Assembly (NCBI GenBank): GCA_035547915.1
Contig: DASZTS010000135.1
Coordinates: forward strand, 1-64,000
Source of the DNA: DASSFG01 sp035547915
Lineage (GTDB): Bacteria; Planctomycetota; Planctomycetia; Pirellulales; JAICIG01
Length of the DNA: 64,000 bases
Reading direction: 5' to 3'
Shown here piece after piece: positions 52,664 to 61,843 of this stretch (position 1 is its first letter; each line of letters starts with the position of its first letter). Under the pieces are notes generated by a model. That model did no database searches, was not told where the DNA came from, and saw only the letters and a list, made by a program, of their open reading frames with translations. A program made the position numbers and the translations under genes.

Positions 52664-54013
52664 ATGCACGGCTCCGAAGCAACGTTTATTCGCGACATCG
52701 CCACCGGGCTCGGTTTTTACTACCTGCTCTTGTGCGCGATGAATTGGATCACCGCGATGTTGCTGTGGCGCAAGGGGCCGGTGACATACTTTCACATCGC
52801 CGGGGTGATCCCCTTCACCAACGTACTCTTGTGGCTGTTGGTCGGTACGTTCTTTTTCATTCTGGCCCCTTTCACGATGATCGGCTGGCCGCCCCTGTTG
52901 CCACCGGCCGCCAAGCACGCGGTGAACATGCTCTCGGGGCCGGTGACGCTGACCGTCGGATCGCTGATCGCCCTGACGGTGCTGTTCGTAGGCCGTCGCT
53001 TCTTCACCAAGCCGCTCGTCGCCTGGTCGGGCTTCAATTTGGCCTTGCTGGCGATGGGTCTCTCGATGACCGATCCGACGTTCGCCGCCATCGTCCAAAA
53101 GCCCGACAACGTGCCGATCGTGGGCTTGGTGTTCCTGTTGGCATTTTTCACCTGGTTGGCCAGCTACAAGGCCGTCGAGAACGACGATCGCATGCGGCAG
53201 GGGTTGCCGCCTATGGAGAAGGTAGACGACGAGAAGGTGCTCGTCTGGCCAGACCTGGTCTACACGGAACTGATCTGCATGGTGGCCCTCACCGCGGTGT
53301 TGCTGGTGTGGGGTATCGCCCTGCAAGCACCGCTGGAAGACCCGGCGAGCAGCGTCAAGACGCCCAATCCCTCCAAGGCGCCTTGGTATTTTCTCGGTTT
53401 GCAGGAAATGCTCGTCTATTACGACCCCTGGTACGCGGGCGTCGTATTGCCGAGCGTCGTGCTCGTGGGGCTCATGGCCATCCCTTTCCTCGACTTTAAC
53501 CGCCAGGGAAACGGCTACTATACGATCGAACAACGCAAGTTCAGCTACATCGTGTTCCAGATCGGTTTCCTGGAGCTGTGGATCGTGCTGATCGTGCTGG
53601 GTACGTTTCTGCGAGGTCCGAACTGGAACTTTTTCGGGCCTTTCGAGCCGTGGGACGTTCACAAGGTCTTGCCGCTCAATAACGTCGATTTGTCGCAGTA
53701 TTTTTGGGTCGAATGGCTGGGCCGAAGCATGCCGCGGGCGCCCGAGGGGAGCACCGCGCTGCAGCAATTGCCCTACATTCTGCTGCGTGAGTCGCCTGGC
53801 ATCATCGCCGTGATCGTTTATCTCGTTTTCCTCCCGCCCTTGATGGCCGCCACGGTCTTCCGCAAGTTTTTCGTGCGGATGGGCTTTATCCGCTTCATGG
53901 TGATGTCGAACCTGCTGCTGTTGATGGCCAGCTTGCCTATCAAGATGGTGCTGCGGTGGGTCTTCAATCTGAAGTACATCATCAGCATTCCGGAATACTT
54001 TTTGAACTTTTGA
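52664..54013 (+). CDS. Cytochrome b C-terminal subunit (subunit IV-like), enlarged
   Basis: 449 residues with about ten predicted transmembrane helices, against about 160 residues and three helices in PetD. The subunit IV part lies in the middle: DLVYTELICMVALTAVLLVWGIAL, then PLEDPASSVKTPNPSKAPWYFLGLQEMLVYYDPWYAG. The ef-loop motif reads APWY here in place of PEWY. Before it are about five extra helices, and after it three more that end in YIISIPEYFLNF. The subunit should complete the quinol site of the split cytochrome b. The extra helices may anchor the octaheme cytochrome encoded next, which starts 6 bp after the stop; that is inference. Confidence 0.82.
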   Translation: MHGSEATFIRDIATGLGFYYLLLCAMNWITAMLLWRKGPVTYFHIAGVIPFTNVLLWLLVGTFFFILAPFTMIGWPPLLPPAAKHAVNMLSGPVTLTVGSLIALTVLFVGRRFFTKPLVAWSGFNLALLAMGLSMTDPTFAAIVQKPDNVPIVGLVFLLAFFTWLASYKAVENDDRMRQGLPPMEKVDDEKVLVWPDLVYTELICMVALTAVLLVWGIALQAPLEDPASSVKTPNPSKAPWYFLGLQEMLVYYDPWYAGVVLPSVVLVGLMAIPFLDFNRQGNGYYTIEQRKFSYIVFQIGFLELWIVLIVLGTFLRGPNWNFFGPFEPWDVHKVLPLNNVDLSQYFWVEWLGRSMPRAPEGSTALQQLPYILLRESPGIIAVIVYLVFLPPLMAATVFRKFFVRMGFIRFMVMSNLLLLMASLPIKMVLRWVFNLKYIISIPEYFLNF

Positions 54014-54019
54014 TCGTTT

Positions 54020-57000
54020 ATGCCCGCTAACGAACAAACTTGGCGCGACCAGAAGTTGCTGCACGTGGTGTTCGGCGTCACGTCGATCGTGATGCTGCTC
54101 TCGACGATCTGGATGCTCGCCAAGGACCATAGCCGCGAGTGGAAGAACTACCAGCGGCGGTTCCAACGTCTCGAAGCCTACACGGCCGATGCTCGGCTCA
54201 GCGAGGAAGAGACCGCCGACTACTACGCCAAGGAGAAAGAGCTCGAGCACCTGGTCGCCGTGGCCCGCAGTTCGGCGCCGCCCGCGGAGGTTGTCGATAG
54301 CTTCGTCGAGGAGGCCAAGAAGAAGGCGTCCGACAAGAACGTGGGTAGCCGGTATACCTATCGGGTTGACCGCATCGAGAAGGCGCAAGAAGAACTGGCC
54401 AAAGCCCGGCGTTCGGCCCGTTCGCGGGGCGGAGCCAAGGACGGTGAAGAGGGGAGCACGGACGGTATCGCCGAAAGCGAACGCGCTGGCGTCATTGAAA
54501 GGCGCAATGAGCTGATCGCCGCGATGCAGGATGTGCTGTCGCGGGCGAAGCAAGTCGAAGACAATGCTCAGCGCGAATTGAAATTCAAGCGTGCACACCT
54601 CGACGGCGTACGCAGCGAGTACGACATCGGTGTGAACGAGGGCATGGGGGAGGCCCAGCTAGCGGGCATCGAAGACCGTGTCCGGGTCATTGAACGGGAA
54701 ATCAACGGAGATGGCGACGCGGTTTACGGGCTGCTTTCGGCGGCCCAGGACGCCAAGACGCATCGCGAGAAGCTCCAGAAACTCTTAGATCGAGCAACGG
54801 CCGACGAAGCGCTCGCGCAGAAGGCGCTGGCTGACCATCAGGCGGATATCAAACGGGTGGAAACCACGCTGGCCGAGCGGCGTGAGAACCTTGGCAAGAG
54901 CTTTTTGGAAATGCCGGTGGTCGATGCCTTTGGCCGGCCGCTGAAGATCGACAACATCTGGTTGCCACAGCTTACGTGGAACAACAACTTTCGCGATGTG
55001 GCCCGTTTCGATCGCTGCACGACCTGTCACCAGGGTATCGAAAAGACCGCACCCGGTTCGGCGGTCAAGCCTGGATATCCGACGACGGAGCGCATCGAGC
55101 TGACGTTGGCAACGCCGAGCGAGCGGCCCGATCTGACGGAAGAGCAGAAGCTCCGCCTGCGCGAGATCAAGGGCGACGAGGCGGTCGCCGAGCAAGAGCT
55201 GCAATACACGCTGGTCCAGGCCTATGGCTTGGAGATCGCCAAGCATGGATTGTTCAACGCCGGCGATGTCACGGTCACGGTCGTGCGGCCCAAGAGTCCG
55301 GCGGCAACGGCCCGGCTCGAGCCGGGTGACGTCATCGAGCAGATCAACGACGTCAAGTTGCTCGACCGCAGCCGCGCGAAGAGCTATCTGTTGGATAGCG
55401 TCGAATGGGGTAAGCCGCTGACGCTGCACGTACGTCGCGGCACGCCGGAGCCTTACAGCTCGCACCCGCGTCTCGATCTGTTCGTGGGATCGATGAGCCC
55501 GCACAAACTCGGCGAGATGGGCTGCTCGGCCTGCCACGACGGGCAGGGTAGCGCGACCGAGTTCAAGTGGGTGTCGCACACCCCGAATACACCGGCGCAG
55601 GCCGAGGATTGGCATCGTGACTACGGCTGGTTCAACAACCACAACTGGTTGTTTCCCATGATGCCCAAGCGCTTCAACGAGAGCATGTGCTTGAAGTGCC
55701 ACCACGACGTGGTGGAACTCGAACCGAGCGAGCGCTTTCCAGAGCCGCCGGCACCAAAGCTCGTCGAAGGCTACAACACCATTCGGCAATTTGGCTGCTT
55801 CGGCTGCCACGAAATTAACGGCTGGGACGGCCCGAGCCGTCGCCGCGGTCCCGACTTGCGGGCCGAGCCGGCCTACTTCGCCGCGGCGCAGTCGATTCTG
55901 ACCGATCGCGGTCTTTCGGACCATGAGCGGTCGCTGGCCGAGGAGGTGGTTGCTCATCCCGACCGGCACGAGGCCCGCAAGCTGCTGGCCGAATTGATCA
56001 AAGCCGATGCCGCTCTCGTTCCGCCCGCCGACGAGAAGGCGCCCCAGACCGACGAGAAGATGGGTGACGAGGTCGCCGAACAGAAGGCACTCGAGATGGC
56101 AGGCGATGCCGAGCGGACCGTTCCTGATCAGGCCAGGCTCACCCCGGCCTCGCACAAATTGGCGGGCTTGCTGGCAGCCGACGAAGAAACACCCGGTCAG
56201 TTTCGCAAGGTCGGACCCAGCCTGCGTTACGTGGGTAGCAAGCTCGACTTGGCATTTCTAAACGACTGGATCAAGAATCCGACGAGCTTCCGTCCCAGCA
56301 CCAAAATGCCTCGCTTCTTCGGCCTCTGGGATCACCTTGTGCCGCAAGAAAAGGTGGATGAACGCGGCAACCCGATCACGGACGAGAATGGGCATCCCGT
56401 GATGGTTGAAAGTCAGGGGCGGAAAGACGCCGAACTGTTTGAGCCGGTCGAGATTCGGGCCATTGCGGAGTATCTGCTCGACCGTAGCGAACCATTCCAA
56501 TACGTGGAACGCTATGAGGGCGTGAGCGAGAAGGCGTCGGCGGAGCGCGGCAAGGAATTGTTTTCGACGCGAGGTTGTCTGGCCTGCCATCAGCATAAGG
56601 ATTTTCCCGACGGAAAGCAGTCGCAGGGCCCCGACCTATCGCGGATCGGTTCGAAGCTGACGACGAAGGACGGCCAGCGCTGGCTCTATAGCTGGGTGCG
56701 CGAGCCGAACCGGTACCACGCTCGCACCGTGATGCCGAACCTCTTCTTGGAGCCGATCACCGCTGCGGACGGTGATGTGAGTGATCCGGCCGACGACATC
56801 ACGGCCTATTTGCTCGCCTCGCAGGACGACTGGAAGCCCGCGCCCGTGGGCGAGGTTAACAAGGGCGCCCTGGAGCAGTTGGCGTTCATCTATCTCAAGG
56901 GGTCGTTCACGGAGCGGCAGGCCGTGCGATTCGCCAAGGACGGTATTCCGTCCGATCTGGCCGCCGACATCAAGGGAGACGAACAACTCCTCTTGCGTGC

Positions 57001-58669
57001 CGATGGCGACAGCGACGGCGACCTGGCCAAGAAGAAATTGCTCTACGTCGGTCGGCGTACGATCAGCCGGCTGGGCTGCAATGGTTGCCACGACATTCCG
57101 GGCTTCGAGGACGCCAAGCCGATCGGCACGGGGTTGGCCGACTGGGGTCGCAAAGATACGTCGAAACTCGCCTTCGAGATGGTTGTGGAATATCTGCGCG
57201 AGCATCCGCCCGGGCATGCCCACGCCGGCGATGGTCATGCGCATGAACACGAAGGGGCGGCGAAGGAAGGCGAGCACCATTCGCTCGATCCGGCCGAAAT
57301 GGAACCCAACACGGGCTTCTTTGTCGAGGCGCTGCTGCACCATCAGCGCGAAGGGTTCATCTGGCAGAAGCTTCGCGAGCCGCGCAGCTACGACTTCAAG
57401 AAGACGGAGAACAAGGAATACACCGATCGCCTGCGCATGCCGAAGTTCAACTTCGACCAGGAGCAGATCGAAGCCGTCATGACTTTCGTGTTGGGCCTGG
57501 TGGCCGAGCCGCCCGCGGCAAAGTACGTCTATAAGTCGAGTCCGCGCCGCAAAGCAATCGTCGAGGGCGAGCAGTTGCTCGTCAAATACAATTGCGTCGG
57601 TTGCCATACGGTGAAGATGGAGACGTGGGAGTTCGACTACGATCCCGCGGATGACAGCTTCGCCAACGGACCTGCCTTCGACGACTATCCGTTCTTGATG
57701 CCGCATTTCACCCCTGAGCAGTTGGCGGCATCCAAGAAGACGGACCGCCGCGGATTGGGACATGCGACGGTTACGGGCATGCCCGTGCCAACGACCGAAG
57801 ATCACGAACCCGACGAACCGCTGTACTTCACTTTGTGGGAACCCGTGGCGATCAACGGGCATCCGTGGCTTGTGGGCGGACCCGAGGTGCCGGTCATGGA
57901 GCAAAACCTGAACAAGGATAAGATCCGGCCCTACTTCGGCGGCGACTTCGCGCGGCTGCTATATCCGCGGGCGATCGAGATCGGTCGCCGCGACAATCCG
58001 AATGTCAAGCCTAGCGACGTCTGGGGGTGGGTGCCTCCGCCGTTGGTGCGCGAAGGGCAGAAGGTGCAGACCGGTTGGTTGCACGACTTCTTGTTGAACC
58101 CATATCCGATTCGGCCGGCGGCGCTGTTGCGTATGCCACGCTTCAACATGTCGAGCGACGAGGCGGAGAAACTCGTGCATTATTTCGCGGCCGTCGACAA
58201 CGCCGACTACCCGTATCAGTATCATCGACCGGGGGGCAGCGATTACACGCCCGCCGCCGATCTCGACCAGTACGAGATGGCGCTCAAGCTGGTGACGGAC
58301 AACAACTACTGCGTGAAGTGCCACTTGGTGGGCGACTTTAAGCCCAAGGGTTTGCCTGCGGCATTGGCACCCAACCTGGATCGTATCTACCAGCGGTTGC
58401 GGCCTGGTTATGTGACCGAGTGGCTGGCGCATCCCACGCGGAAGCTGCCGTACACCGGTATGCCGGTCAATTTTCCGCCGCGCAACGATCCGAACGCGAA
58501 GTTGCGCAACAGCCTCTACCCGGGCGAGAGTGAAGACGCCTTGCGGGGCGTTGTCAACCTGCTGCTCAACTACGACACGTACATGAAGCACAACATGAAG
58601 ATCAAGTCGATGGTCAAGGAACCGCCGCCACAAGCCGCGGCCGGAGAAAGCGCCGCGCTCGACAGGTAA
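54020..58669 (+). CDS. Octaheme c-type cytochrome with coiled coil and PDZ domain
   Basis: 1,549 residues with eight CxxCH haem c sites starting at residues 333, 502, 557, 593, 853, 1020, 1192 and 1431. An N-terminal transmembrane helix (LHVVFGVTSIVMLLSTIWML, about 14-33) is followed by a long charged coiled coil (about 40-305). A PDZ-like domain (about 413-475, with SPAATARLEPGDVIEQINDV) sits between haems 1 and 2. A His-rich stretch, GHAHAGDGHAHEHEG (about 1066-1082), lies between haems 6 and 7. Late haem modules carry repeated MPRF/MPKF elements that may supply Met ligands. The gene lies between the cytochrome b and cupredoxin genes and has no Shine-Dalgarno. It probably replaces cytochrome c1/f and forms an electron wire to the oxidase. 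The PDZ domain could bind a partner protein tail. Confidence 0.9.
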   Translation: MPANEQTWRDQKLLHVVFGVTSIVMLLSTIWMLAKDHSREWKNYQRRFQRLEAYTADARLSEEETADYYAKEKELEHLVAVARSSAPPAEVVDSFVEEAKKKASDKNVGSRYTYRVDRIEKAQEELAKARRSARSRGGAKDGEEGSTDGIAESERAGVIERRNELIAAMQDVLSRAKQVEDNAQRELKFKRAHLDGVRSEYDIGVNEGMGEAQLAGIEDRVRVIEREINGDGDAVYGLLSAAQDAKTHREKLQKLLDRATADEALAQKALADHQADIKRVETTLAERRENLGKSFLEMPVVDAFGRPLKIDNIWLPQLTWNNNFRDVARFDRCTTCHQGIEKTAPGSAVKPGYPTTERIELTLATPSERPDLTEEQKLRLREIKGDEAVAEQELQYTLVQAYGLEIAKHGLFNAGDVTVTVVRPKSPAATARLEPGDVIEQINDVKLLDRSRAKSYLLDSVEWGKPLTLHVRRGTPEPYSSHPRLDLFVGSMSPHKLGEMGCSACHDGQGSATEFKWVSHTPNTPAQAEDWHRDYGWFNNHNWLFPMMPKRFNESMCLKCHHDVVELEPSERFPEPPAPKLVEGYNTIRQFGCFGCHEINGWDGPSRRRGPDLRAEPAYFAAAQSILTDRGLSDHERSLAEEVVAHPDRHEARKLLAELIKADAALVPPADEKAPQTDEKMGDEVAEQKALEMAGDAERTVPDQARLTPASHKLAGLLAADEETPGQFRKVGPSLRYVGSKLDLAFLNDWIKNPTSFRPSTKMPRFFGLWDHLVPQEKVDERGNPITDENGHPVMVESQGRKDAELFEPVEIRAIAEYLLDRSEPFQYVERYEGVSEKASAERGKELFSTRGCLACHQHKDFPDGKQSQGPDLSRIGSKLTTKDGQRWLYSWVREPNRYHARTVMPNLFLEPITAADGDVSDPADDITAYLLASQDDWKPAPVGEVNKGALEQLAFIYLKGSFTERQAVRFAKDGIPSDLAADIKGDEQLLLRADGDSDGDLAKKKLLYVGRRTISRLGCNGCHDIPGFEDAKPIGTGLADWGRKDTSKLAFEMVVEYLREHPPGHAHAGDGHAHEHEGAAKEGEHHSLDPAEMEPNTGFFVEALLHHQREGFIWQKLREPRSYDFKKTENKEYTDRLRMPKFNFDQEQIEAVMTFVLGLVAEPPAAKYVYKSSPRRKAIVEGEQLLVKYNCVGCHTVKMETWEFDYDPADDSFANGPAFDDYPFLMPHFTPEQLAASKKTDRRGLGHATVTGMPVPTTEDHEPDEPLYFTLWEPVAINGHPWLVGGPEVPVMEQNLNKDKIRPYFGGDFARLLYPRAIEIGRRDNPNVKPSDVWGWVPPPLVREGQKVQTGWLHDFLLNPYPIRPAALLRMPRFNMSSDEAEKLVHYFAAVDNADYPYQYHRPGGSDYTPAADLDQYEMALKLVTDNNYCVKCHLVGDFKPKGLPAALAPNLDRIYQRLRPGYVTEWLAHPTRKLPYTGMPVNFPPRNDPNAKLRNSLYPGESEDALRGVVNLLLNYDTYMKHNMKIKSMVKEPPPQAAAGESAALDR

Positions 58670-58755
58670 GGAAGTTCCGGCGGGTCGGATGGGCACGGAC
58701 AGGGCGTACGAGCGGACGGGCAATAAAGGAAGACAGTCAAGGGAGAAGTGAAGCC

Positions 58756-59529
58756 ATGAAGAGTCATGCAGCGATATTGACGGCGGTTGTCTCGTTGGCG
58801 TTCGGATGGGGCATCGAGGCGGCCAATGGAGAGGAATGGGGGACGTTGAAGGGGCGATTCGTCTACGACGGTGAGCCTCCCAAGGAGCAAGCGATCCCGA
58901 CCGACAAGGAACCGATGTGCGCCAAGCACAAGGTCGTGAACGAAGAGTTGGTGGTGAATCGTGAGAATCACGGCTTGAAGAACGTCGTCGTGTTCGTCAG
59001 CAGCAAGAAGGTCAAGGAGCACCCGGACTACAAGAAGTCGGCCGGAGACAAGGTCACGATCGACAATAACGGCTGCCGCTTCGAGCCGCACATCGTGGCG
59101 ATGACGCTCTCGCAGACACTGGAGATCAAGAACTCCGACCCGTTTAGCCACAACAGCAACCTTGCCCCGCTCGGCGACGAAGGCATCAATCCTGTGCTGA
59201 CGCAGGACGCGACGTACGATTACAAGTTTCACAAGATTCAGAAACTGCCCGTGCCGGTGGCGTGCAACATCCACACCTGGATGAAGGGGTACATCGTTGT
59301 GAAAGACAACCCCTACATCGCGGTGAGCGACGCGGACGGTAACTTCGAATTGAAGGACCTGCCGGCGGAGGAATTGGAGTTCACCGTGTGGCAAGAGAAG
59401 GCCGGTTGGTTGGTCGCCAGGAGCGATTGGGACAAGAAGAAGGCGACGTTCAAAATGAAGATCAAGCCAGGCGACGGCAACGATCTGGGCGAGATCAAAG
59501 TCAGCCCGAAGTTGTTCGAGAAGAAGTAA
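58756..59529 (+). CDS. Secreted cupredoxin-like protein, copy 1
   Basis: 257 residues with a cleavable signal peptide (AILTAVVSLAFGWGIEAANG). The core has CRFEPHIVAMTLSQTLEIKNSDPFSHNSN, then VACNIHTWMKGYI, a layout that resembles blue-copper or plastocyanin-like proteins with His, Cys, His and Met available as ligands. A beta-sandwich tail (AVSDADGNFELKDLPAEELEFTVWQEK) resembles the carboxypeptidase regulatory fold. AGGGAG lies about 10 bases before ATG 58756. It is followed by a clear paralogue. It may carry electrons or copper between the bc complex and the oxidase; copper binding is inferred. Confidence 0.78.
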   Translation: MKSHAAILTAVVSLAFGWGIEAANGEEWGTLKGRFVYDGEPPKEQAIPTDKEPMCAKHKVVNEELVVNRENHGLKNVVVFVSSKKVKEHPDYKKSAGDKVTIDNNGCRFEPHIVAMTLSQTLEIKNSDPFSHNSNLAPLGDEGINPVLTQDATYDYKFHKIQKLPVPVACNIHTWMKGYIVVKDNPYIAVSDADGNFELKDLPAEELEFTVWQEKAGWLVARSDWDKKKATFKMKIKPGDGNDLGEIKVSPKLFEKK

Positions 59530-59553
59530 GCGGCCGTGGCGTTGGAGAGCGAA

Positions 59554-60441
59554 ATGAGCATGCCATCTGATCGGTTTCTGTTGGCGACCTGCCTGGGGTT
59601 GATGTGCTGCTGCGCCTCGGGTTGTGGCGGCGTTGCGACGGCCAATATCCCGGTACCGTCGCCGGACCCGAAGCTGAGCAAAGAGATCCGAGAGTCGTCG
59701 GGCACGGCCACGACGGCGAGTGCGGCTGAGACGGAGGCAACTCCCGTTGCCGCGACTACATGGGGAAATCTCAGCGGTAAGTTTTTGTACGACGGACCGG
59801 CCCCCGATAGCGCCCGTCTGGCAATCACCAAGGACGAACAGGTGTGCGGTAAGCACGACCTGCGTGATGAATCGTTGGAGGTTGGAGCGGGCGGCGGGTT
59901 GAAGAACGTCGTGATTTTCCTGGCCGACAAGAAGGTGTCCGTTCATCCCGACTATGAAGCCACGGCGAAGGACACGATCAAATTCGACAACGACCACTGC
60001 CGGTTCGAGCCGCACATCATGCCGATGCGCACTTCGCAAACTCTGCAGATCCATAATTCGGACCCGCTCAGCCACAACAGCAACTTGACGCCATTGGGCG
60101 ATCGTCCGTTCAACCAGTTGATCTCGGAGAACAACGCGGTCACCTATCAGTTCGGCAAGCAGCAGAACGTTCCCGTGATGGTCACGTGCAGCATCCATCC
60201 GTGGATGAAAGGCTACGTGTTTCCGCGCGACAATCCGTATGTGGCGGTGACGGGTGAGGACGGGAGCTTCGAGATCAAGAACCTGCCGGCCGGCAAGCAC
60301 GATTTTCAGGTTTGGCAGGAAGCCGTGAATGGGCTCGCCGCTAAGCCCGAATGGAAGAAGGGGAAGTTCAAGTTGGAGATCAAGGAAGGCGACAACGACC
60401 TCGGCACGATTCAGGTCAGCGCGGCCTTATTTGGGAAATAG
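59554..60441 (+). CDS. Cupredoxin-like lipoprotein, copy 2
   Basis: About 295 residues from ATG 59554, with GGAG 6 bases upstream; a GTG at 59536 is less likely. The signal ends in a lipobox (CASGC), so the protein is membrane-tethered. After a low-complexity Thr/Ala/Glu linker (about 30 residues), it repeats the domain of the preceding gene: CRFEPHIMPMRTSQTLQIHNSDPLSHNSN and VTCSIHPWMKGYV, plus AVTGEDGSFEIKNLPAG. The two genes are a tandem duplication that has diverged in location: one soluble, one lipid-anchored. Copper ligation is inferred from the conserved Cys/His/Met. Confidence 0.8.
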   Translation: MSMPSDRFLLATCLGLMCCCASGCGGVATANIPVPSPDPKLSKEIRESSGTATTASAAETEATPVAATTWGNLSGKFLYDGPAPDSARLAITKDEQVCGKHDLRDESLEVGAGGGLKNVVIFLADKKVSVHPDYEATAKDTIKFDNDHCRFEPHIMPMRTSQTLQIHNSDPLSHNSNLTPLGDRPFNQLISENNAVTYQFGKQQNVPVMVTCSIHPWMKGYVFPRDNPYVAVTGEDGSFEIKNLPAGKHDFQVWQEAVNGLAAKPEWKKGKFKLEIKEGDNDLGTIQVSAALFGK

Positions 60442-60537
60442 TCTCGACCACCGCTTAGCATCGCCATGATTAAGGCCATCGCCGTAGAGGAAGGTTCGAA
60501 CTTAACGACGAGCCAGATCGAACTCGCAAAAAGATTG

Positions 60538-61806
60538 ATGTCAGAAAGATCTTTTCATCGCCCGTTTATTAGCCGCGCGTCGTCCGCGCTAGTCATTGCC
60601 GCGCTGATGACCTTCGTGGTCGGCTGCTCGACCGAGAACTCCCATCCGGAGTTCCGGCTGAACTTGCAGGACATCCTGGCGAAGATGGGCCAGAAGCCGG
60701 AAGACTTCCAGCGCAGCGGCGACGAAGACGCGCGGAAGAACTACGCGAAGCTGCAATTCATGGCGACCGCATTGCATGCGGCCTTTGGCGATCCGGACGA
60801 TCCCTATCTCTTCCCAGAGGTGCAATGGAATGCCGAGGAGAAGAAGGGGCTTGATCTGCGCAAGATCAAATTGGCCGCCGGACCCTTTGGCGGCTCCGCC
60901 AATGGCGAGCAGCGGGGTCTCTTCCGCCAGCACTGTGCGCACTGCCACGGCGTTACGGGCGATGGTGCCGGTCCGACCGCCGCGTTTTTGGACCCCTACC
61001 CGCGCGATTACCGCCAAGGTGCGTTCAAGTTCAAGAGCACTGAGCGTACCGCGAAGCCGACGACCGACGACCTGAAGCGCATCCTGCGCGACGGCATCCC
61101 CGGCACCGCGATGCCGTCGTTCCTGCTGCTGCCCAACGACGAGATCGAAGCGCTCGTCGAATACGTGAAGTACCTCAGCGTGCGAGGCCAGACCGAGATC
61201 AATCTGGCCATCGATCTGTTCAGCAACGACGAGGAAGTTGAGCCGAAGAAAGAGGCGATTCTCGAAACGTATTTACAGCCGGTGGTCGATGATTGGGCCG
61301 CGGCTGAGGAACTGGTGGTTCGGCCCCCCGCGCGGAGCGAATCTCAGACCGAGCAAGACTTGCGGGAGTCGATTGCCAAGGGCCGCGAGATCTTCTTCCG
61401 TAAGGACGCACAATGCACCAAGTGCCATGGGCCGACCGGCCTGGGCGATGGAAACGACGGAGCGCCGGAGAAGGACAAGCTGTTCGACGATTGGAACAAG
61501 GAAAAGACGCCGGAAAACATCGCTTACTGGTTGCTTCCGAAGAAGGAATTGCGGCCGCGCGACCTGCGCATGGGAATCTTTCGCGGGGGCCGTCGTCCTT
61601 TGGACATTTTTAGAAGAATTCATCAGGGAATTCCCGGCACACCGATGCCGGCCGGTGGTCGCGACGAAAAGAATCCGACCGGGCCCCTGAAGCCCGAAGA
61701 GATCTGGAACCTGGTCGACTATGTGCGTTCGCTGCCGTTCGAGGACGCGAGCGAGCCGGCCCAGTTCGAGTCGCACGGGGCGACGGCCATGGTGGAGCAT
61801 CCGTAG
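60538..61806 (+). CDS. Diheme cytochrome c lipoprotein
   Basis: 422 residues from ATG 60538, which gives a normal 30-residue lipoprotein signal (SSALVIAALMTFVVGC). The ATG at 60466 is in frame but would make the signal too long. Two cytochrome c domains are present, with CAHCH (FRQHCAHCHGVTGDGAGP) and CTKCH (DAQCTKCHGPTGLGDG), each followed by a MPSF or MPAGG Met-ligand element. It is probably anchored on the outer face of the cytoplasmic membrane and passes electrons to CoxB, whose gene starts 37 bp later. Confidence 0.88.
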   Translation: MSERSFHRPFISRASSALVIAALMTFVVGCSTENSHPEFRLNLQDILAKMGQKPEDFQRSGDEDARKNYAKLQFMATALHAAFGDPDDPYLFPEVQWNAEEKKGLDLRKIKLAAGPFGGSANGEQRGLFRQHCAHCHGVTGDGAGPTAAFLDPYPRDYRQGAFKFKSTERTAKPTTDDLKRILRDGIPGTAMPSFLLLPNDEIEALVEYVKYLSVRGQTEINLAIDLFSNDEEVEPKKEAILETYLQPVVDDWAAAEELVVRPPARSESQTEQDLRESIAKGREIFFRKDAQCTKCHGPTGLGDGNDGAPEKDKLFDDWNKEKTPENIAYWLLPKKELRPRDLRMGIFRGGRRPLDIFRRIHQGIPGTPMPAGGRDEKNPTGPLKPEEIWNLVDYVRSLPFEDASEPAQFESHGATAMVEHP

Positions 61807-61843
61807 TTGACCGCAGTGTAGCTGACGGCAGTGAGGACCGACG

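Noticed and set aside
52514..54598. 694-codon minus-strand frame opposite the cytochrome b and octaheme genes
   Set aside because: Rich in His, Gln, Asp and Arg with no family match; the plus strand codes for clear respiratory subunits.
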